Shown: piece by piece, positions 28,617 to 38,886 of the stretch | How the letters are laid out: every line of letters starts with the position of its first letter | Numbering within the stretch: the stretch's first letter is position 1 | From: Thiomonas sp. FB-Cd | Lineage (GTDB): Bacteria > Pseudomonadota > Gammaproteobacteria > Burkholderiales > Burkholderiaceae_C | Reading direction: 5' to 3' | NCBI RefSeq assembly: GCF_000733775.1 | Contig: NZ_JPOE01000005.1 | Location: forward strand, 186,001-250,000 | DNA length: 64,000 nt | Notes under the pieces: generated by a model | The model's input: the letters and a program-made list of their open reading frames with translations, nothing else | The model's database searches: none | Told to the model about the DNA's origin: nothing | Program-made: the position numbers and the translations under genes

Positions 28617-29428
28617 ACCGAAACGCTCCCGAGGTAAGCCTCGATCACCGCGGGATCCTTCATGACCGCAAGCGGATCACCATCGGCGATGATGCGACCT
28701 GATTCCATACACACAAGGCGCTGAACGACCTGCAGCAGGACATGGACAATATGCTCGATCCACACGACGGTGATGCCCCGCGCCAGAATTTCCCGAATAA
28801 TGCCCACGAGCTCAAGCGCCTCCGCATCCGTGAGGCCACCGCCAATCTCGTCCAAGAGCAGGATTTGCGGATCGGTCGCAAGAGCGCGCGCCATCTCAAG
28901 GCGTTTGCGATCCAACAAGCCCAACGTGTCAGCGCGTCGATTCGCCACTTGAAGCATTCCACAAAGCTCCAGCGAGTCCAGGCATAAAGCCTGCGCGTCC
29001 GGGCCAGACCTCCGACCTCCAACAGCTGCTGCAACGTGCAGGTTCTCGAAGACCGTCATTCCCCCGAATGGACGAGGCACCTGATGCGAGCGAGCGATGC
29101 CAAGCCGGCATCGCTCGGCAGCCCCCAGGTTTGTCACGTCGTTTCCGTCATATTCCACTGTTCCACCGCTGGGTGGATAGGCGCCTGACAGCACGTTGAA
29201 CAAGGTGGTCTTCCCGGCGCCGTTAGGCCCAACGATGCCGATCGCCTCACCACGCGTGATTGCCAAGTCAACGCCTTCAAGGACCACGAGCGAGCCGAAC
29301 GCCTTTGAAACACCCCTGGCACCGAGTATTGGCGCGCCGCTTGCCACCTTGGTAACCGGCGCGCCTGCCGTCGAAATCCCCGTTTCGGTTACATCCGACT
29401 CCGAGCAGGCCAATTCGAGATCATGCAT
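28613..29428 (-). CDS. ABC transporter ATPase, LivG-like
   Basis: A 271-residue ATPase: Walker A GPNGAGKTT, Walker B ILLLDEIGGGLTDAE and the LivG-type degenerate signature region LGLLDRKRLEMARALA. A 38-residue N-terminal extension precedes the ABC domain. I take the ATG at 29428, which overlaps the end of the binding-protein gene by eight bases; a later start nearer the conserved domain cannot be excluded. Confidence 0.9.
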   Translation of the reverse strand: MHDLELACSESDVTETGISTAGAPVTKVASGAPILGARGVSKAFGSLVVLEGVDLAITRGEAIGIVGPNGAGKTTLFNVLSGAYPPSGGTVEYDGNDVTNLGAAERCRLGIARSHQVPRPFGGMTVFENLHVAAAVGGRRSGPDAQALCLDSLELCGMLQVANRRADTLGLLDRKRLEMARALATDPQILLLDEIGGGLTDAEALELVGIIREILARGITVVWIEHIVHVLLQVVQRLVCMESGRIIADGDPLAVMKDPAVIEAYLGSVSV

Positions 29429-30764
29429 AGGGAAGAAGTTTGGCCTGAATGACGACCCTCGGGTCATCCGCATGCTCCACGGTTGGAAATGTCAGCTTGA
29501 AGCGACTGCCCGGCTTGGACTTGACCCACTGGGAACCGATGATCGGCGCGGTTGCCACGTTTGGCACCGGGCCCTTCGGGAAATTGATGCGGCCAACGGT
29601 TGTGACAACATCCAACACACTCAGCGCTTTGGCCACTGCCGCTTTGTCCTTCGGATCTGCGCTGCTTTTCAAAGCGGCAAATCCCGCGTCAATCAGCGCC
29701 AGTGATGCCCCGATTTGCTGAGTCCACTGCTTCCCTGTCGCCTTTTCGTAGGCGTCGGCGAGGGCCCGTCCACCCAACCCCACGACCGGCGAGACATATG
29801 GAAACGCCGGCGACCAATAGGCACCCGACGCCACACGATAGCCAAGCGCCCCTAGCGCTTCGATGTCCGAAGGAAACAGCCCAAACTTCGCCGGCATCAC
29901 GATCTTGAGCCGGTGCGTGAGCCCTTGTTGTGCTGCCTGCCTGAGAAACACAATGAAATCGTTCGGCAGCGGTGCGCCCGTGATGATCTGCACTCCACTG
30001 GACTTGAATCGTGCGATCTGTGAAGAATAATCGGTCGTACCGTCCTGGTAAGCGCCCGGGTCAATGACCGTAAAGCCAGCCTTCGTGAGTTCCGGGATCA
30101 AATGCGCGCGCAGCGCATTTCCATCGGCATCATTGGGATAGAGAACGCCAACCTTTTTATTGGTCGGAATCAAATTCCACGTTGCCACATACATCTTGGC
30201 GAACTGTTCCGTGCCAAAGGAAAAATGGTATGTCCAATGAAACGGCGAAGGTTGTCCGGGCTTGCCGCCCCGCCCAAAATACCACGACTCCCAGGGGTCA
30301 ACCGTCGAGAGACATGGCATGCCCGATGCCTCGCAGGCATCCGCCACCGGATTGACAACCTCCGGCGTCGAGGTCGTCAACATCAGATCGATCTTGTGGT
30401 TATTGATCAGATCCTTGGCCAACTGCGTCGCCCGCGAAGGATCCGACTGGGTATCGCGACCCAGGATTTCCAATGCGTAGGATTTGCCCCCGATCTCGAT
30501 CCTTCCATTCGTCTTTTTCCGAACCAGATCAAGAACAAATGGATCCGTTTCGCCGAACCCCGCAAGCGGGCCCGTGAGAGGACTGATAAAACCAACTTTC
30601 AGGGTCCCGGCAGTGCCACCTGGTGCCGATTGGGCAGCCTCGGCCGTCTTGGCAAAAGCAGGCAGCAAGACGCCCCCAAGGCCAACTCCAGCGGCCGTAA
30701 CAAATTCGCGCCGCGACAGGTCACTGGTCGGTGCTGCGTCTTGAATCAATGTCTTGTCTTTCAA
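29421..30764 (-). CDS. periplasmic binding protein of the Liv-type importer, Tat signal
   Basis: A 447-residue substrate-binding protein (periplasmic-binding type 1, LivK-like). The N-terminus carries a twin-arginine signal, SRREFVTAAGVGLGGVLLPAFAKTAEA, so it is probably exported folded. The mature part begins TLKVGFISPLTGPLAGFGETDP, typical of the family. Start choice: the frame is open far upstream, but a TTG at 30764 is preceded at six bases by AGGAGA, the best ribosome-binding site in the region, so I use it; an ATG at 30791 is the alternative. The binding protein is larger than LivK (about 345 residues mature), as in importers for aromatic acids. Confidence 0.88.
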   Translation of the reverse strand: MKDKTLIQDAAPTSDLSRREFVTAAGVGLGGVLLPAFAKTAEAAQSAPGGTAGTLKVGFISPLTGPLAGFGETDPFVLDLVRKKTNGRIEIGGKSYALEILGRDTQSDPSRATQLAKDLINNHKIDLMLTTSTPEVVNPVADACEASGMPCLSTVDPWESWYFGRGGKPGQPSPFHWTYHFSFGTEQFAKMYVATWNLIPTNKKVGVLYPNDADGNALRAHLIPELTKAGFTVIDPGAYQDGTTDYSSQIARFKSSGVQIITGAPLPNDFIVFLRQAAQQGLTHRLKIVMPAKFGLFPSDIEALGALGYRVASGAYWSPAFPYVSPVVGLGGRALADAYEKATGKQWTQQIGASLALIDAGFAALKSSADPKDKAAVAKALSVLDVVTTVGRINFPKGPVPNVATAPIIGSQWVKSKPGSRFKLTFPTVEHADDPRVVIQAKLLPYA

Positions 30765-30837
30765 TTGTGATCTCCTAGCTTCGATGTTCATCGAAAAGGC
30801 CACCATCATCGATGGCCCGAAGCGGCGCTTCCACCCA

Positions 30838-32028
30838 TCAGAAGGCGTGCCGAATCCCCAACGCAATGCCGCTTGAGCTCTGCCCGCCCTGCATTCCCGT
30901 ACCCACGACCGTTGTGTCACCAACGTACTGGTCCACGTTGCTGTCGTTGCTGATATGCGCGTAAGAAGCGTAAAGGTTGGTCTGCTTGGACATTGGATAG
31001 TTGTACCCCACGGCATATTGACGCGCGGTCGAATTGATCAGATTCGAATCCTTGTGCTGACCAATCGATGCGAGGATCGAACCTGGGCCTGCAGGAATCG
31101 TCGCGCCAATCCACCACACCTTGAAATGAGGCGTCTGCGAGCCGTCCGACATCGTGCCACCGTCGCCAAATTTCTCGTCGGCGTAGTAGGCCGTGATATT
31201 GGCGACCCCCAGGTTGTATCCCCCGAACAGTTGGAGGACCTTGTTCGTAAAGTAACCGTCCGAAGATGGGACGATGGAGCGAGTCGTCGCGTCCAGCATA
31301 AGAGCCGCATCAGGAATCGGACCACCGGAACTGAAGTTGTGGTGCAGGTATGCAATTCCAGCCATGACCGGACCATTGCGGTAGTTCAGGCTTGCGTTGT
31401 AGAACTGGCCGTTCGACGCGCCACTTGACTGCGCCCCCAGCGCGTACAGGAGCGTGCCTTGCAACCCGGACATGGTCGGAGTCTGGTATTGCATGGCTTG
31501 CGATACATACACGTAGATCGGAAAGGCTGGATCAAGATTGAACATGCCTCCCGTCAATCCCGCACCAAAGGGATCCGCGACGAGTGCATTAATAAACGAG
31601 GGCGTTGCCAATCGACCCAGGGACAATTTCCCAAAATCGCCGCTCAGGCCCACCATGGTTTCGCGCCCCATGAACTGACCACCGGTACAGTAATCAGAAT
31701 TGGCTTGGTATTGTGCACCTTGATTTGCACCGGAATAGACATTATTGCCGCGCAGAAATGTTCCATTGCCGTTGCCGCAGAATCCAGTTTCTGCCTGGAA
31801 AAATGCGGAGAGGCCGCCACCAAGATCTTCATTGCCCTTGACGCCTATCAGATCGGGAACCTGAATGCCCGAGCCCAAGCGATTGACACTGGTGTTATCA
31901 AAGCTCAAATGCTCGATGCCGGCGTCAATGATGCCGTACAGCTGAACATTGGAGCCGGCTCCCCCTGCGAAAGCCGGTGTGAGTGCCATGCTGAGAGCCG
32001 CTGCCAAAACGATGCGCTTTTTATTCAC
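30838..32028 (-). CDS. outer-membrane porin (Gram-negative trimeric type)
   Basis: A 396-residue betaproteobacterial porin. A Sec signal (MNKKRIVLAAALSMALTPAFA) is followed by SNVQLYGIIDAGIEHLSF, the typical first strand, then alternating beta strands, and it ends in Phe (GIALGIRHAF), the outer-membrane insertion signal. I use the GTG at 32028, which follows GGAGATACG. It is the first gene upstream of the Liv-type importer (73 bp to the binding protein), so it probably gives the same aromatic substrates entry through the outer membrane. Confidence 0.92.
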   Translation of the reverse strand: MNKKRIVLAAALSMALTPAFAGGAGSNVQLYGIIDAGIEHLSFDNTSVNRLGSGIQVPDLIGVKGNEDLGGGLSAFFQAETGFCGNGNGTFLRGNNVYSGANQGAQYQANSDYCTGGQFMGRETMVGLSGDFGKLSLGRLATPSFINALVADPFGAGLTGGMFNLDPAFPIYVYVSQAMQYQTPTMSGLQGTLLYALGAQSSGASNGQFYNASLNYRNGPVMAGIAYLHHNFSSGGPIPDAALMLDATTRSIVPSSDGYFTNKVLQLFGGYNLGVANITAYYADEKFGDGGTMSDGSQTPHFKVWWIGATIPAGPGSILASIGQHKDSNLINSTARQYAVGYNYPMSKQTNLYASYAHISNDSNVDQYVGDTTVVGTGMQGGQSSSGIALGIRHAF

Positions 32029-32394
32029 TCCGTATCTCCTCAATTGATCTGAAATAATCAGGGGCATCTTCCCCCGTGACGGCTTGACTCGCCGCCTTGT
32101 CAAGTATGTCAAGAAGTAATCAATGGTTGCGCTGCGTCCTGCACGAACGTCGAATGACCGCCAGCTTTCAGCGCGCTGCGCGGACCACCCTAATGGCCTT
32201 GCGAATGCCGCCAGTTAGGCCACGTGCAGTGCGAATTGTGGTTGGAATCATGAGTTTCTCGTAGGGTCCTCATGCGCTATCAGTTATTCCATCCCGATAT
32301 GAGTGCTAACCCCTATGGTTGAAGGCACCATATCCTGACGCGCGGGTCATCCCGCGGCACCACCAAGAACGCAAACTGCGAATCTCAACCGGGG
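32029..32394. other. intergenic region holding the porin/importer promoter
   Basis: No gene is supported in these 366 bases. It must contain the promoter for the porin-importer operon on the minus strand and the 3' end of the LysR gene. No operator could be assigned with confidence. Confidence 0.4.
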
Positions 32395-33304
32395 TCAGGG
32401 CACGGGATGAATGGATCGCGCGATGCCCAGGAGTTTGGCGCGCAGCCAGCCATGCACGGGGTCGTATCGATGCCGCATGTGCCAAATCATGTACATGGGC
32501 ATCGGTGGTATGCAGATGGGCAATGGAACGCTATCAAAGCCGCGTAGTTGGCCGCGCTGCAGCAAGCTCGGTGCCGTTGCCAAACGAGCGGTACCTTGAA
32601 TAAACGACGCAATGCCTGAAAAGGCCGGCACAAACGCCACAACCGTACGGTCATAGCCGCCTTCCATTAGGGCTTTGTCGACTTCCAACCCCCTCTGATC
32701 TTCGTAAAGCACGGTGACATGCTCACCCCGGAGGTAGTCCTCAATGGTGTTGGGCGGACTGCGTCTGCTTCGATCGAAGAATATGCGGTAGGTGTCGTCA
32801 AAGAGCCGCTGTTGCAGAATGTCGCCTCCCTCAGGCGGTCGAGGCGAAATGACCAAGTCACAGCGCTGCTCACGCAACATCTTCAGGCTCGGCACGTCAG
32901 AAGCAATCACGCGCATACACACGCCCTGCGAATCCGCACGAAGCCGCTCAAGCAAGGGGGGGTAACAAAAGATCACGCTGCATATCATTCGCAGCGATGG
33001 TGAAGGTCTTTCTCAGTGCGCTCGCATGGAATTCGGTCACTTTTGCAAAGCGCTCGAGTTGACTGAGCAGCACCCGCGCCTGCTCCACGAGGCCTTCTGC
33101 GCGTGCGGTTGGAACGATTCCACGCCCGGATTTGACAAACAGGGGATCCCCCACGATCGCGCGAAGCTTCTCAATCTGGTGACTCACCGCTGACTGCGAA
33201 ACGTTGAGACGTTCGGCCGCACTGGAAATGGAACCTGTTTCCATCACGGCAACGAAGAGTTGGAGCAGGCTCCCATCCAAACGCAAATGATCGATTCCGC
33301 TCAT
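32395..33304 (-). pseudogene. LysR-family regulator interrupted by a frameshift at a G7/C7 tract
   Basis: Two frames together form a complete LysR protein. The first (MSGIDHLRLDGSLLQLFVAVMETGSISSAAERLNVSQSAVSHQIEKLR) has the helix-turn-helix and runs to DLLLPPLA. The second resumes LLERLRADSQGVCMRVIASDVPSLKML and runs through the effector domain to 32395. The break is at seven consecutive Gs on the plus strand (32956-32962); six would restore DLLLPPLLERLR. The start could be 33304 or an ATG about 60 bases earlier. It is divergent from the extra ligAB pair and is presumably its regulator. Slippage at the homopolymer could mean a sequence error, a mutation or phase variation. Confidence 0.82.
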
Positions 33305-33387
33305 ATGTCGATTAACGTTCAGGGGGTTTTTCGTCTGATCGCCTTGATCGATACTTTGAACCATCATTGGTGAACCAAGGATCGAAA

Positions 33388-33741
33388 ATGGAGAAACGTG
33401 ATGGCATCCCGGCGATTGAGGGGACGACGATCTTTGATGGGTCTCAGGCACGCAAGGGATATGCACTCAACAAGATGTGCTTTTCCTTCAACTCCGCAAA
33501 GAACCGAGCCGCATTTTTGATCGATGAACATGCGTACTGCCGCAAATACGAACTGACCTCCGCGCAGGAGCTCGCCATTCGAACCCGCAACGTTCTCGAC
33601 CTTATTGACGCAGGCGGAAATATTTACTATCTCGCGAAATTCGCAGGTATTTTCGGGCTGGATGTCCAGGATCTTGGTGCGCAACAAACGGGAATGAGCA
33701 AGGCTGCGTTCAAAGCCAAACTTGTCGAGGCCGGGAGATAA
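33388..33741 (+). CDS. extradiol dioxygenase alpha subunit, LigA-like (divergent copy)
   Basis: A 117-residue LigA-family protein, the small subunit of type II extradiol dioxygenases. Conserved family core: GTTIFDGSQARKGYALNKMCFSF, then GGNIYYLAKFAGIFG and QTGMSKAAFKAKL. The ATG at 33388 follows AAGGA; a GTG seven codons earlier is possible. Clearly different from the second LigA in this window (37559-37960), which matches protocatechuate 4,5-dioxygenase better. It is followed directly by the matching LigB-like gene, whose start lies four bases after its stop. Confidence 0.85.
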   Translation: MEKRDGIPAIEGTTIFDGSQARKGYALNKMCFSFNSAKNRAAFLIDEHAYCRKYELTSAQELAIRTRNVLDLIDAGGNIYYLAKFAGIFGLDVQDLGAQQTGMSKAAFKAKLVEAGR

Positions 33742-33745
33742 AATC

Positions 33746-34594
33746 ATGGCAAAAATTATTGGATGCATCAACACATCGCACGTTCCCGCGATCGGCCGCG
33801 CACTTGCAATGCATCAAGAGCAGACTGATTACTGGAAGCCATTTTTCGACGGATTTCCACCGATCCGGGAATGGCTCTCTGCCGCTCGACCTGATATCGC
33901 TGTGATGATCTATAACGATCATGGATTAAATTTCTTTCTTGACAAAATGCCGACGTTTTCCGTCGGCGCAGCCTCCGTCTATCAAAACTCCGACGAAGGA
34001 TGGGGGATCCCCACTTTGCCACCCTTTGCTGGAAACCTCGATCTGTCTTGGCACTTGATCGAAAGCCTCGTTGATGCCGAATTCGATATCACCAGTTGTC
34101 AGGAAATGCTGGTCGACCATGCGTTCACACTGCCGATGAAACTCTTGTGGCCGGACGCACCAATTGGCTCCTGGCCGGTCACCACAGTGCCCGTTTGCGT
34201 CAACACTGTGCAGCATCCACTCCCCAGCCCTAAGCGCTGCGCTGACCTGGGTCGAGCTATCGGGGAGGCCATTCGCAGTTGGGAAACGGATTGCCGTGTG
34301 GTCATCATTGGTAGCGGTGGTCTTTCCCATCAACTCGACGGCCAACGTGCGGGGTTCATCAACAAGCGCTTTGACCTCGAGTTCATGGAGAGCCTGGCTT
34401 GCGATCCGTCATGGGCGACGCGGTTCTCAATTCACGATCTTGTGGAACTCAGCGGAACGCAGGGCGTGGAACTCCTGACCTGGCTTGCTGCACGCTCGGC
34501 GCTGGGCAATCAGGCACGGCTCGTGCATTCGAACTACCACATCCCGATTTCCAATACGGCCGCCGGGACGATCGCATTTGCAGAGCCATGCTGA
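33746..34594 (+). CDS. extradiol dioxygenase beta subunit, LigB-like (divergent copy)
   Basis: A 282-residue catalytic subunit of a LigAB-type extradiol dioxygenase. Iron ligands and catalytic residues known from LigB are all present: H12 (NTSHVPAIG), H58 (IYNDHG), H124 (LVDHAF), H194 (SGGLSHQ) and E241 (QGVELLTW). It should therefore cleave a catecholic ring, but the sequence differs enough from the other LigB here that the substrate may not be protocatechuate; gallate or 3-O-methylgallate are candidates only by pathway logic. It is convergent with the aldo/keto reductase gene and driven from a promoter shared with the frameshifted LysR gene. Confidence 0.86.
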   Translation: MAKIIGCINTSHVPAIGRALAMHQEQTDYWKPFFDGFPPIREWLSAARPDIAVMIYNDHGLNFFLDKMPTFSVGAASVYQNSDEGWGIPTLPPFAGNLDLSWHLIESLVDAEFDITSCQEMLVDHAFTLPMKLLWPDAPIGSWPVTTVPVCVNTVQHPLPSPKRCADLGRAIGEAIRSWETDCRVVIIGSGGLSHQLDGQRAGFINKRFDLEFMESLACDPSWATRFSIHDLVELSGTQGVELLTWLAARSALGNQARLVHSNYHIPISNTAAGTIAFAEPC

Positions 34595-34662
34595 CCGCCG
34601 CCGAACACATTCATGACCGTGTGCTTGCGCCGCGCATCGCTTTTCGCCATGGGGTATCCCCC

Positions 34663-35700
34663 TTACCGATCAGCAAATTCTTCGGAGTCGATCTCGGCCT
34701 GATTGGCGGCGCTATAGCGCGCACCAGAGACATTATGACGGTTGATCAAGGTGTCCAGACGCGTCATCACGTCGTCATTCAGTCGCAATTGCAAAGCCCC
34801 CATGTTGTCACGCAGATGGTTCAGGCGTGTTGTCCCGGGGATTGCAATGATGGAAGCGTCCTTCTCCAGCAACCACGCCAATGCCAACTGCGCTGGAGAG
34901 CAACCCAGTTCTTGGGCAAGTGCGACGTACGCCCCGAGCAATTGGAGGTTCTGCGCGTAATGCGTGGGCTCGAAGCGCGGCATCGCGCGACGGATGTCCT
35001 TGGCTTGAAGATCTGTCGTGGTACGCAACTCGCCTCCAAGAAAACCGCGGCCCAACGGACTAAATGCGACGAACGCGATGCCGAGTTCACGGCAAGCCTT
35101 CAACACCTCGATTTCAGGGTTTCGAGTCCATAAGGAATACTCATTCTGCAAAGCAGCGATCGGATGCACGCTGTGTGCCTGACGCAAGGTCCGAGCGGAC
35201 ACCTCGGATAGCCCGATTGAGCGCACCTTACCCTCTCGAACCAGGTCTGCCAAAGCGCCAACGCTGTCTCCGATCGGCACCCGCTTATCCCATCGGTGCA
35301 GGTAATACAGGTCGATAACGTCCGTGCGCAAGCGTCGAAGACTGTCTTCACAATTTTGACGCAGCGCCTCCGGCCGACCGTCAATCACACGCACCCCGTC
35401 GACGCCCGCCATACCCCCCTTTGTCGCCAGTGTGAAGCGTGAGCGATGCGGCGCCAGCACCCGTCCGATTAGATCTTCATTCGCACCAAATCCATAGAGT
35501 GCGGCCGTATCGAAGAAATCAACCCCTAGATCAAGAGCTTCGCGTAACAGGCGTTCCGACGCTTTGGCATCCGGGGGAACGCCGTAGGCGTGGCTCAAAT
35601 TCATGCACCCGAGCCCGATCGGCTTGATCTGAAATTTCCCGATTGAGCGCCTGCTCACGGGACGCGCATCAGCGTTATGAAGGCTTGAATCCATCCTCAT
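34663..35700 (-). CDS. aldo/keto reductase
   Basis: A 345-residue (beta/alpha)8 NADPH-dependent oxidoreductase. Catalytic tetrad residues are visible: D in VDFFDTAALYG, Y in the same motif, K in LATKGG and H in YYLHRWD. The C-terminal cofactor loop (IIAIPGTTRLNHLRDN) is typical. The start is ATG 35700 or 35694. Its start overlaps the preceding LigC stop region, and it closes the protocatechuate operon. Role unknown; it might reduce an aromatic aldehyde or a ring-cleavage semialdehyde. Confidence 0.88.
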   Translation of the reverse strand: MRMDSSLHNADARPVSRRSIGKFQIKPIGLGCMNLSHAYGVPPDAKASERLLREALDLGVDFFDTAALYGFGANEDLIGRVLAPHRSRFTLATKGGMAGVDGVRVIDGRPEALRQNCEDSLRRLRTDVIDLYYLHRWDKRVPIGDSVGALADLVREGKVRSIGLSEVSARTLRQAHSVHPIAALQNEYSLWTRNPEIEVLKACRELGIAFVAFSPLGRGFLGGELRTTTDLQAKDIRRAMPRFEPTHYAQNLQLLGAYVALAQELGCSPAQLALAWLLEKDASIIAIPGTTRLNHLRDNMGALQLRLNDDVMTRLDTLINRHNVSGARYSAANQAEIDSEEFADR

Positions 35701-35741
35701 GGCATCATCCTGGCCAGGTGGGGCTACACGCTCGCAGCCGC

Positions 35742-36704
35742 TCACTCCGCAGCAGCCAGCTGCTTTTCCAACTGATCAAGAATGCGATAGCAAGGCAGCA
35801 CCGCACGCACACTGGCGTTGGGCTCTCGACCCTCGCGGATGGAAGCAAAAAACTCCCGATCCTGCAGCTCGATGCCATTCATCGACACATCCACCTGGGT
35901 GACGTCGATCTTGTTTTCCTTGCCATCGAACAGGTCGTCATAGCGCGCGACATAGGTGCCGTTGTCGCAGATATAGCGAAAGAACGTACCCAGGGGACCA
36001 TCGTTATTGAACGACAAGGACAACGTGCAAATGGCGCCGGTGCTGCTTTTCAGCTGGATGCTCATATCCATGGCGATACCCAGTGTGGGATGAATCGGCC
36101 CCTGGACTGCGTGCGCCTGCACGATCTCACCACCGGTCTGATATGCGAAAAGATCAACCGTGTGAGCGGCGTGGTGCCAGAGCAGATGGTCGGTCCAGCT
36201 TCGGGCTTGACCGAGTGCGTTCATGTTCGTGCGGCGAAAAAAATAGGTCTGTACGTCCATTTGCTGCACCAGCAGCTCGCCGGCCGCAACTTTTCGATGC
36301 AGCCACTGGTGGCTTGGATTGAAGCGCCTCGTGTGGCCGACCATCGCAACGCGCCCAGTCTGCCGCTGCACTTCAAGGACTGCTTGCGCATCCACCAGCC
36401 TGTCCGCCAAGGGAATTTCAACCTCGACGTGCTTGCCCGCTTTCAAACAGGCTATGGCCTGCGCCGCGTGCATCTGGGTCGGCGTGCACAGGATGACGGC
36501 GTCAACCTCAGGCAGCGCAAGACTTTCATCCAGCGCGGTTGTGACGTGGTCGATGCCATATGTGTTGGCAACCTCGCGAGTCTTGTGCAGTTCGCGCCCA
36601 ATCAGGGAGACCACTTCAACACCGTCGATGTTGCGAATGGCATCCAGATGCTTGATTCCAAATGCACCAGCGCCGGCAAGCGCCACCTTGATTGTCTTGC
36701 TCAT
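35742..36704 (-). CDS. ligC: 4-carboxy-2-hydroxymuconate-6-semialdehyde dehydrogenase
   Basis: A 320-residue GFO/IDH/MocA-type NADP oxidoreductase (LigC/PmdC, about 315 residues). Rossmann motif VALAGAGAFGIKHLDAI at the N-terminus, followed by CTPTQMHA and the characteristic HVEVEIPLADR. It oxidises the hemiacetal form of the LigAB product to 2-pyrone-4,6-dicarboxylate. The gene starts directly after the ligB stop. Confidence 0.94.
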   Translation of the reverse strand: MSKTIKVALAGAGAFGIKHLDAIRNIDGVEVVSLIGRELHKTREVANTYGIDHVTTALDESLALPEVDAVILCTPTQMHAAQAIACLKAGKHVEVEIPLADRLVDAQAVLEVQRQTGRVAMVGHTRRFNPSHQWLHRKVAAGELLVQQMDVQTYFFRRTNMNALGQARSWTDHLLWHHAAHTVDLFAYQTGGEIVQAHAVQGPIHPTLGIAMDMSIQLKSSTGAICTLSLSFNNDGPLGTFFRYICDNGTYVARYDDLFDGKENKIDVTQVDVSMNGIELQDREFFASIREGREPNASVRAVLPCYRILDQLEKQLAAAE

Positions 36705-37960
<1,256 letters not shown>

Positions 37961-37971
37961 GGTGCAAGACT

Positions 37972-38886
37972 TCAGGTCTCCTCGGGCCAGTAAAGACGCA
38001 TTGGATTGTCAACCAGAAGCCGCCGCTGCAGGTCGGACGTGGTTGCAATGCGCGGGATAAAATCAACCAGCAGTCCGTCGTCCGGCATATGGCTCTTCAG
38101 GTTCGGATGAGGCCAATCGGTTCCCCACAGAACACGGTCAGGAAACGTTTCGACGATACGCCTGGCAAACGGGACAACGTCCCGATAAGCATGGCGCTCG
38201 CCATTCAACGCCGCAGGACCTGAGACGGACAGCCGCTCTGGACAGCTGACCTTCGACCATACATTCGGATACTCACGCATGAATTGGACGAACGCCTCGA
38301 ACTCCGGCCCGTCCACCGGCTTGGTCACGTCGGGGCGACCCATGTGATCGACAACCACAGTCGTCGGCAAAGCGGTAAAAAAATCCAAAAGCTCCCGGAG
38401 ATCGACTGATTCGAAGTAAACCACAACGTGCCAGCCAAGCGGTGCGATGCGCCCCGCAATCTCCATCAACTCGTCTTTGGGCGTGAAATCCACCAGACGC
38501 TTGACAAAATTGAATCGCACCCCTCGAACCCCAGCGGCGTGCATGGCGTGCAGTGCCGCATCTGTCACGGCTCGCTTGAGGGTTGCCACTCCTCGCGCCT
38601 TGCCACCCGAGTGCACGAGGGCATCAATCATCGCCCGGTTGTCGGCGCCATGACAGGTCGCCTGCACGACGACGTTGCGCGCAAATCCCAAATGGTCACG
38701 CAACGCGAAAAGCTGCTGCTTCGATGCATCGCAAGGCGTGTACTTGCGCTCGGGTGCATAAGGGAATTGCGCACCCGGACCGAAGACATGGCAATGCGCG
38801 TCAACACTGCCAGAGGGAAGTTGAAAAAGGGGTTTCGACGGATCCTGATACCAGTCCAGCCAACCAGGCGATTTCTCGAAACTCAT
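37972..38886 (-). CDS. ligI: 2-pyrone-4,6-dicarboxylate hydrolase
   Basis: A 304-residue amidohydrolase-family hydrolase (LigI/PmdD) that opens the pyrone made by LigC to 4-oxalomesaconate. Motifs: VDAHCHVFGPGAQFPYAPERKYTP near the N-terminus, VQATCHGADNRAM and LWGTDWPHPNLKSHMPDDG. The ATG at 38886 overlaps the stop of the upstream dehydrogenase gene (ATGA); an open frame upstream of it is not used. Confidence 0.95.
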   Translation of the reverse strand: MSFEKSPGWLDWYQDPSKPLFQLPSGSVDAHCHVFGPGAQFPYAPERKYTPCDASKQQLFALRDHLGFARNVVVQATCHGADNRAMIDALVHSGGKARGVATLKRAVTDAALHAMHAAGVRGVRFNFVKRLVDFTPKDELMEIAGRIAPLGWHVVVYFESVDLRELLDFFTALPTTVVVDHMGRPDVTKPVDGPEFEAFVQFMREYPNVWSKVSCPERLSVSGPAALNGERHAYRDVVPFARRIVETFPDRVLWGTDWPHPNLKSHMPDDGLLVDFIPRIATTSDLQRRLLVDNPMRLYWPEET

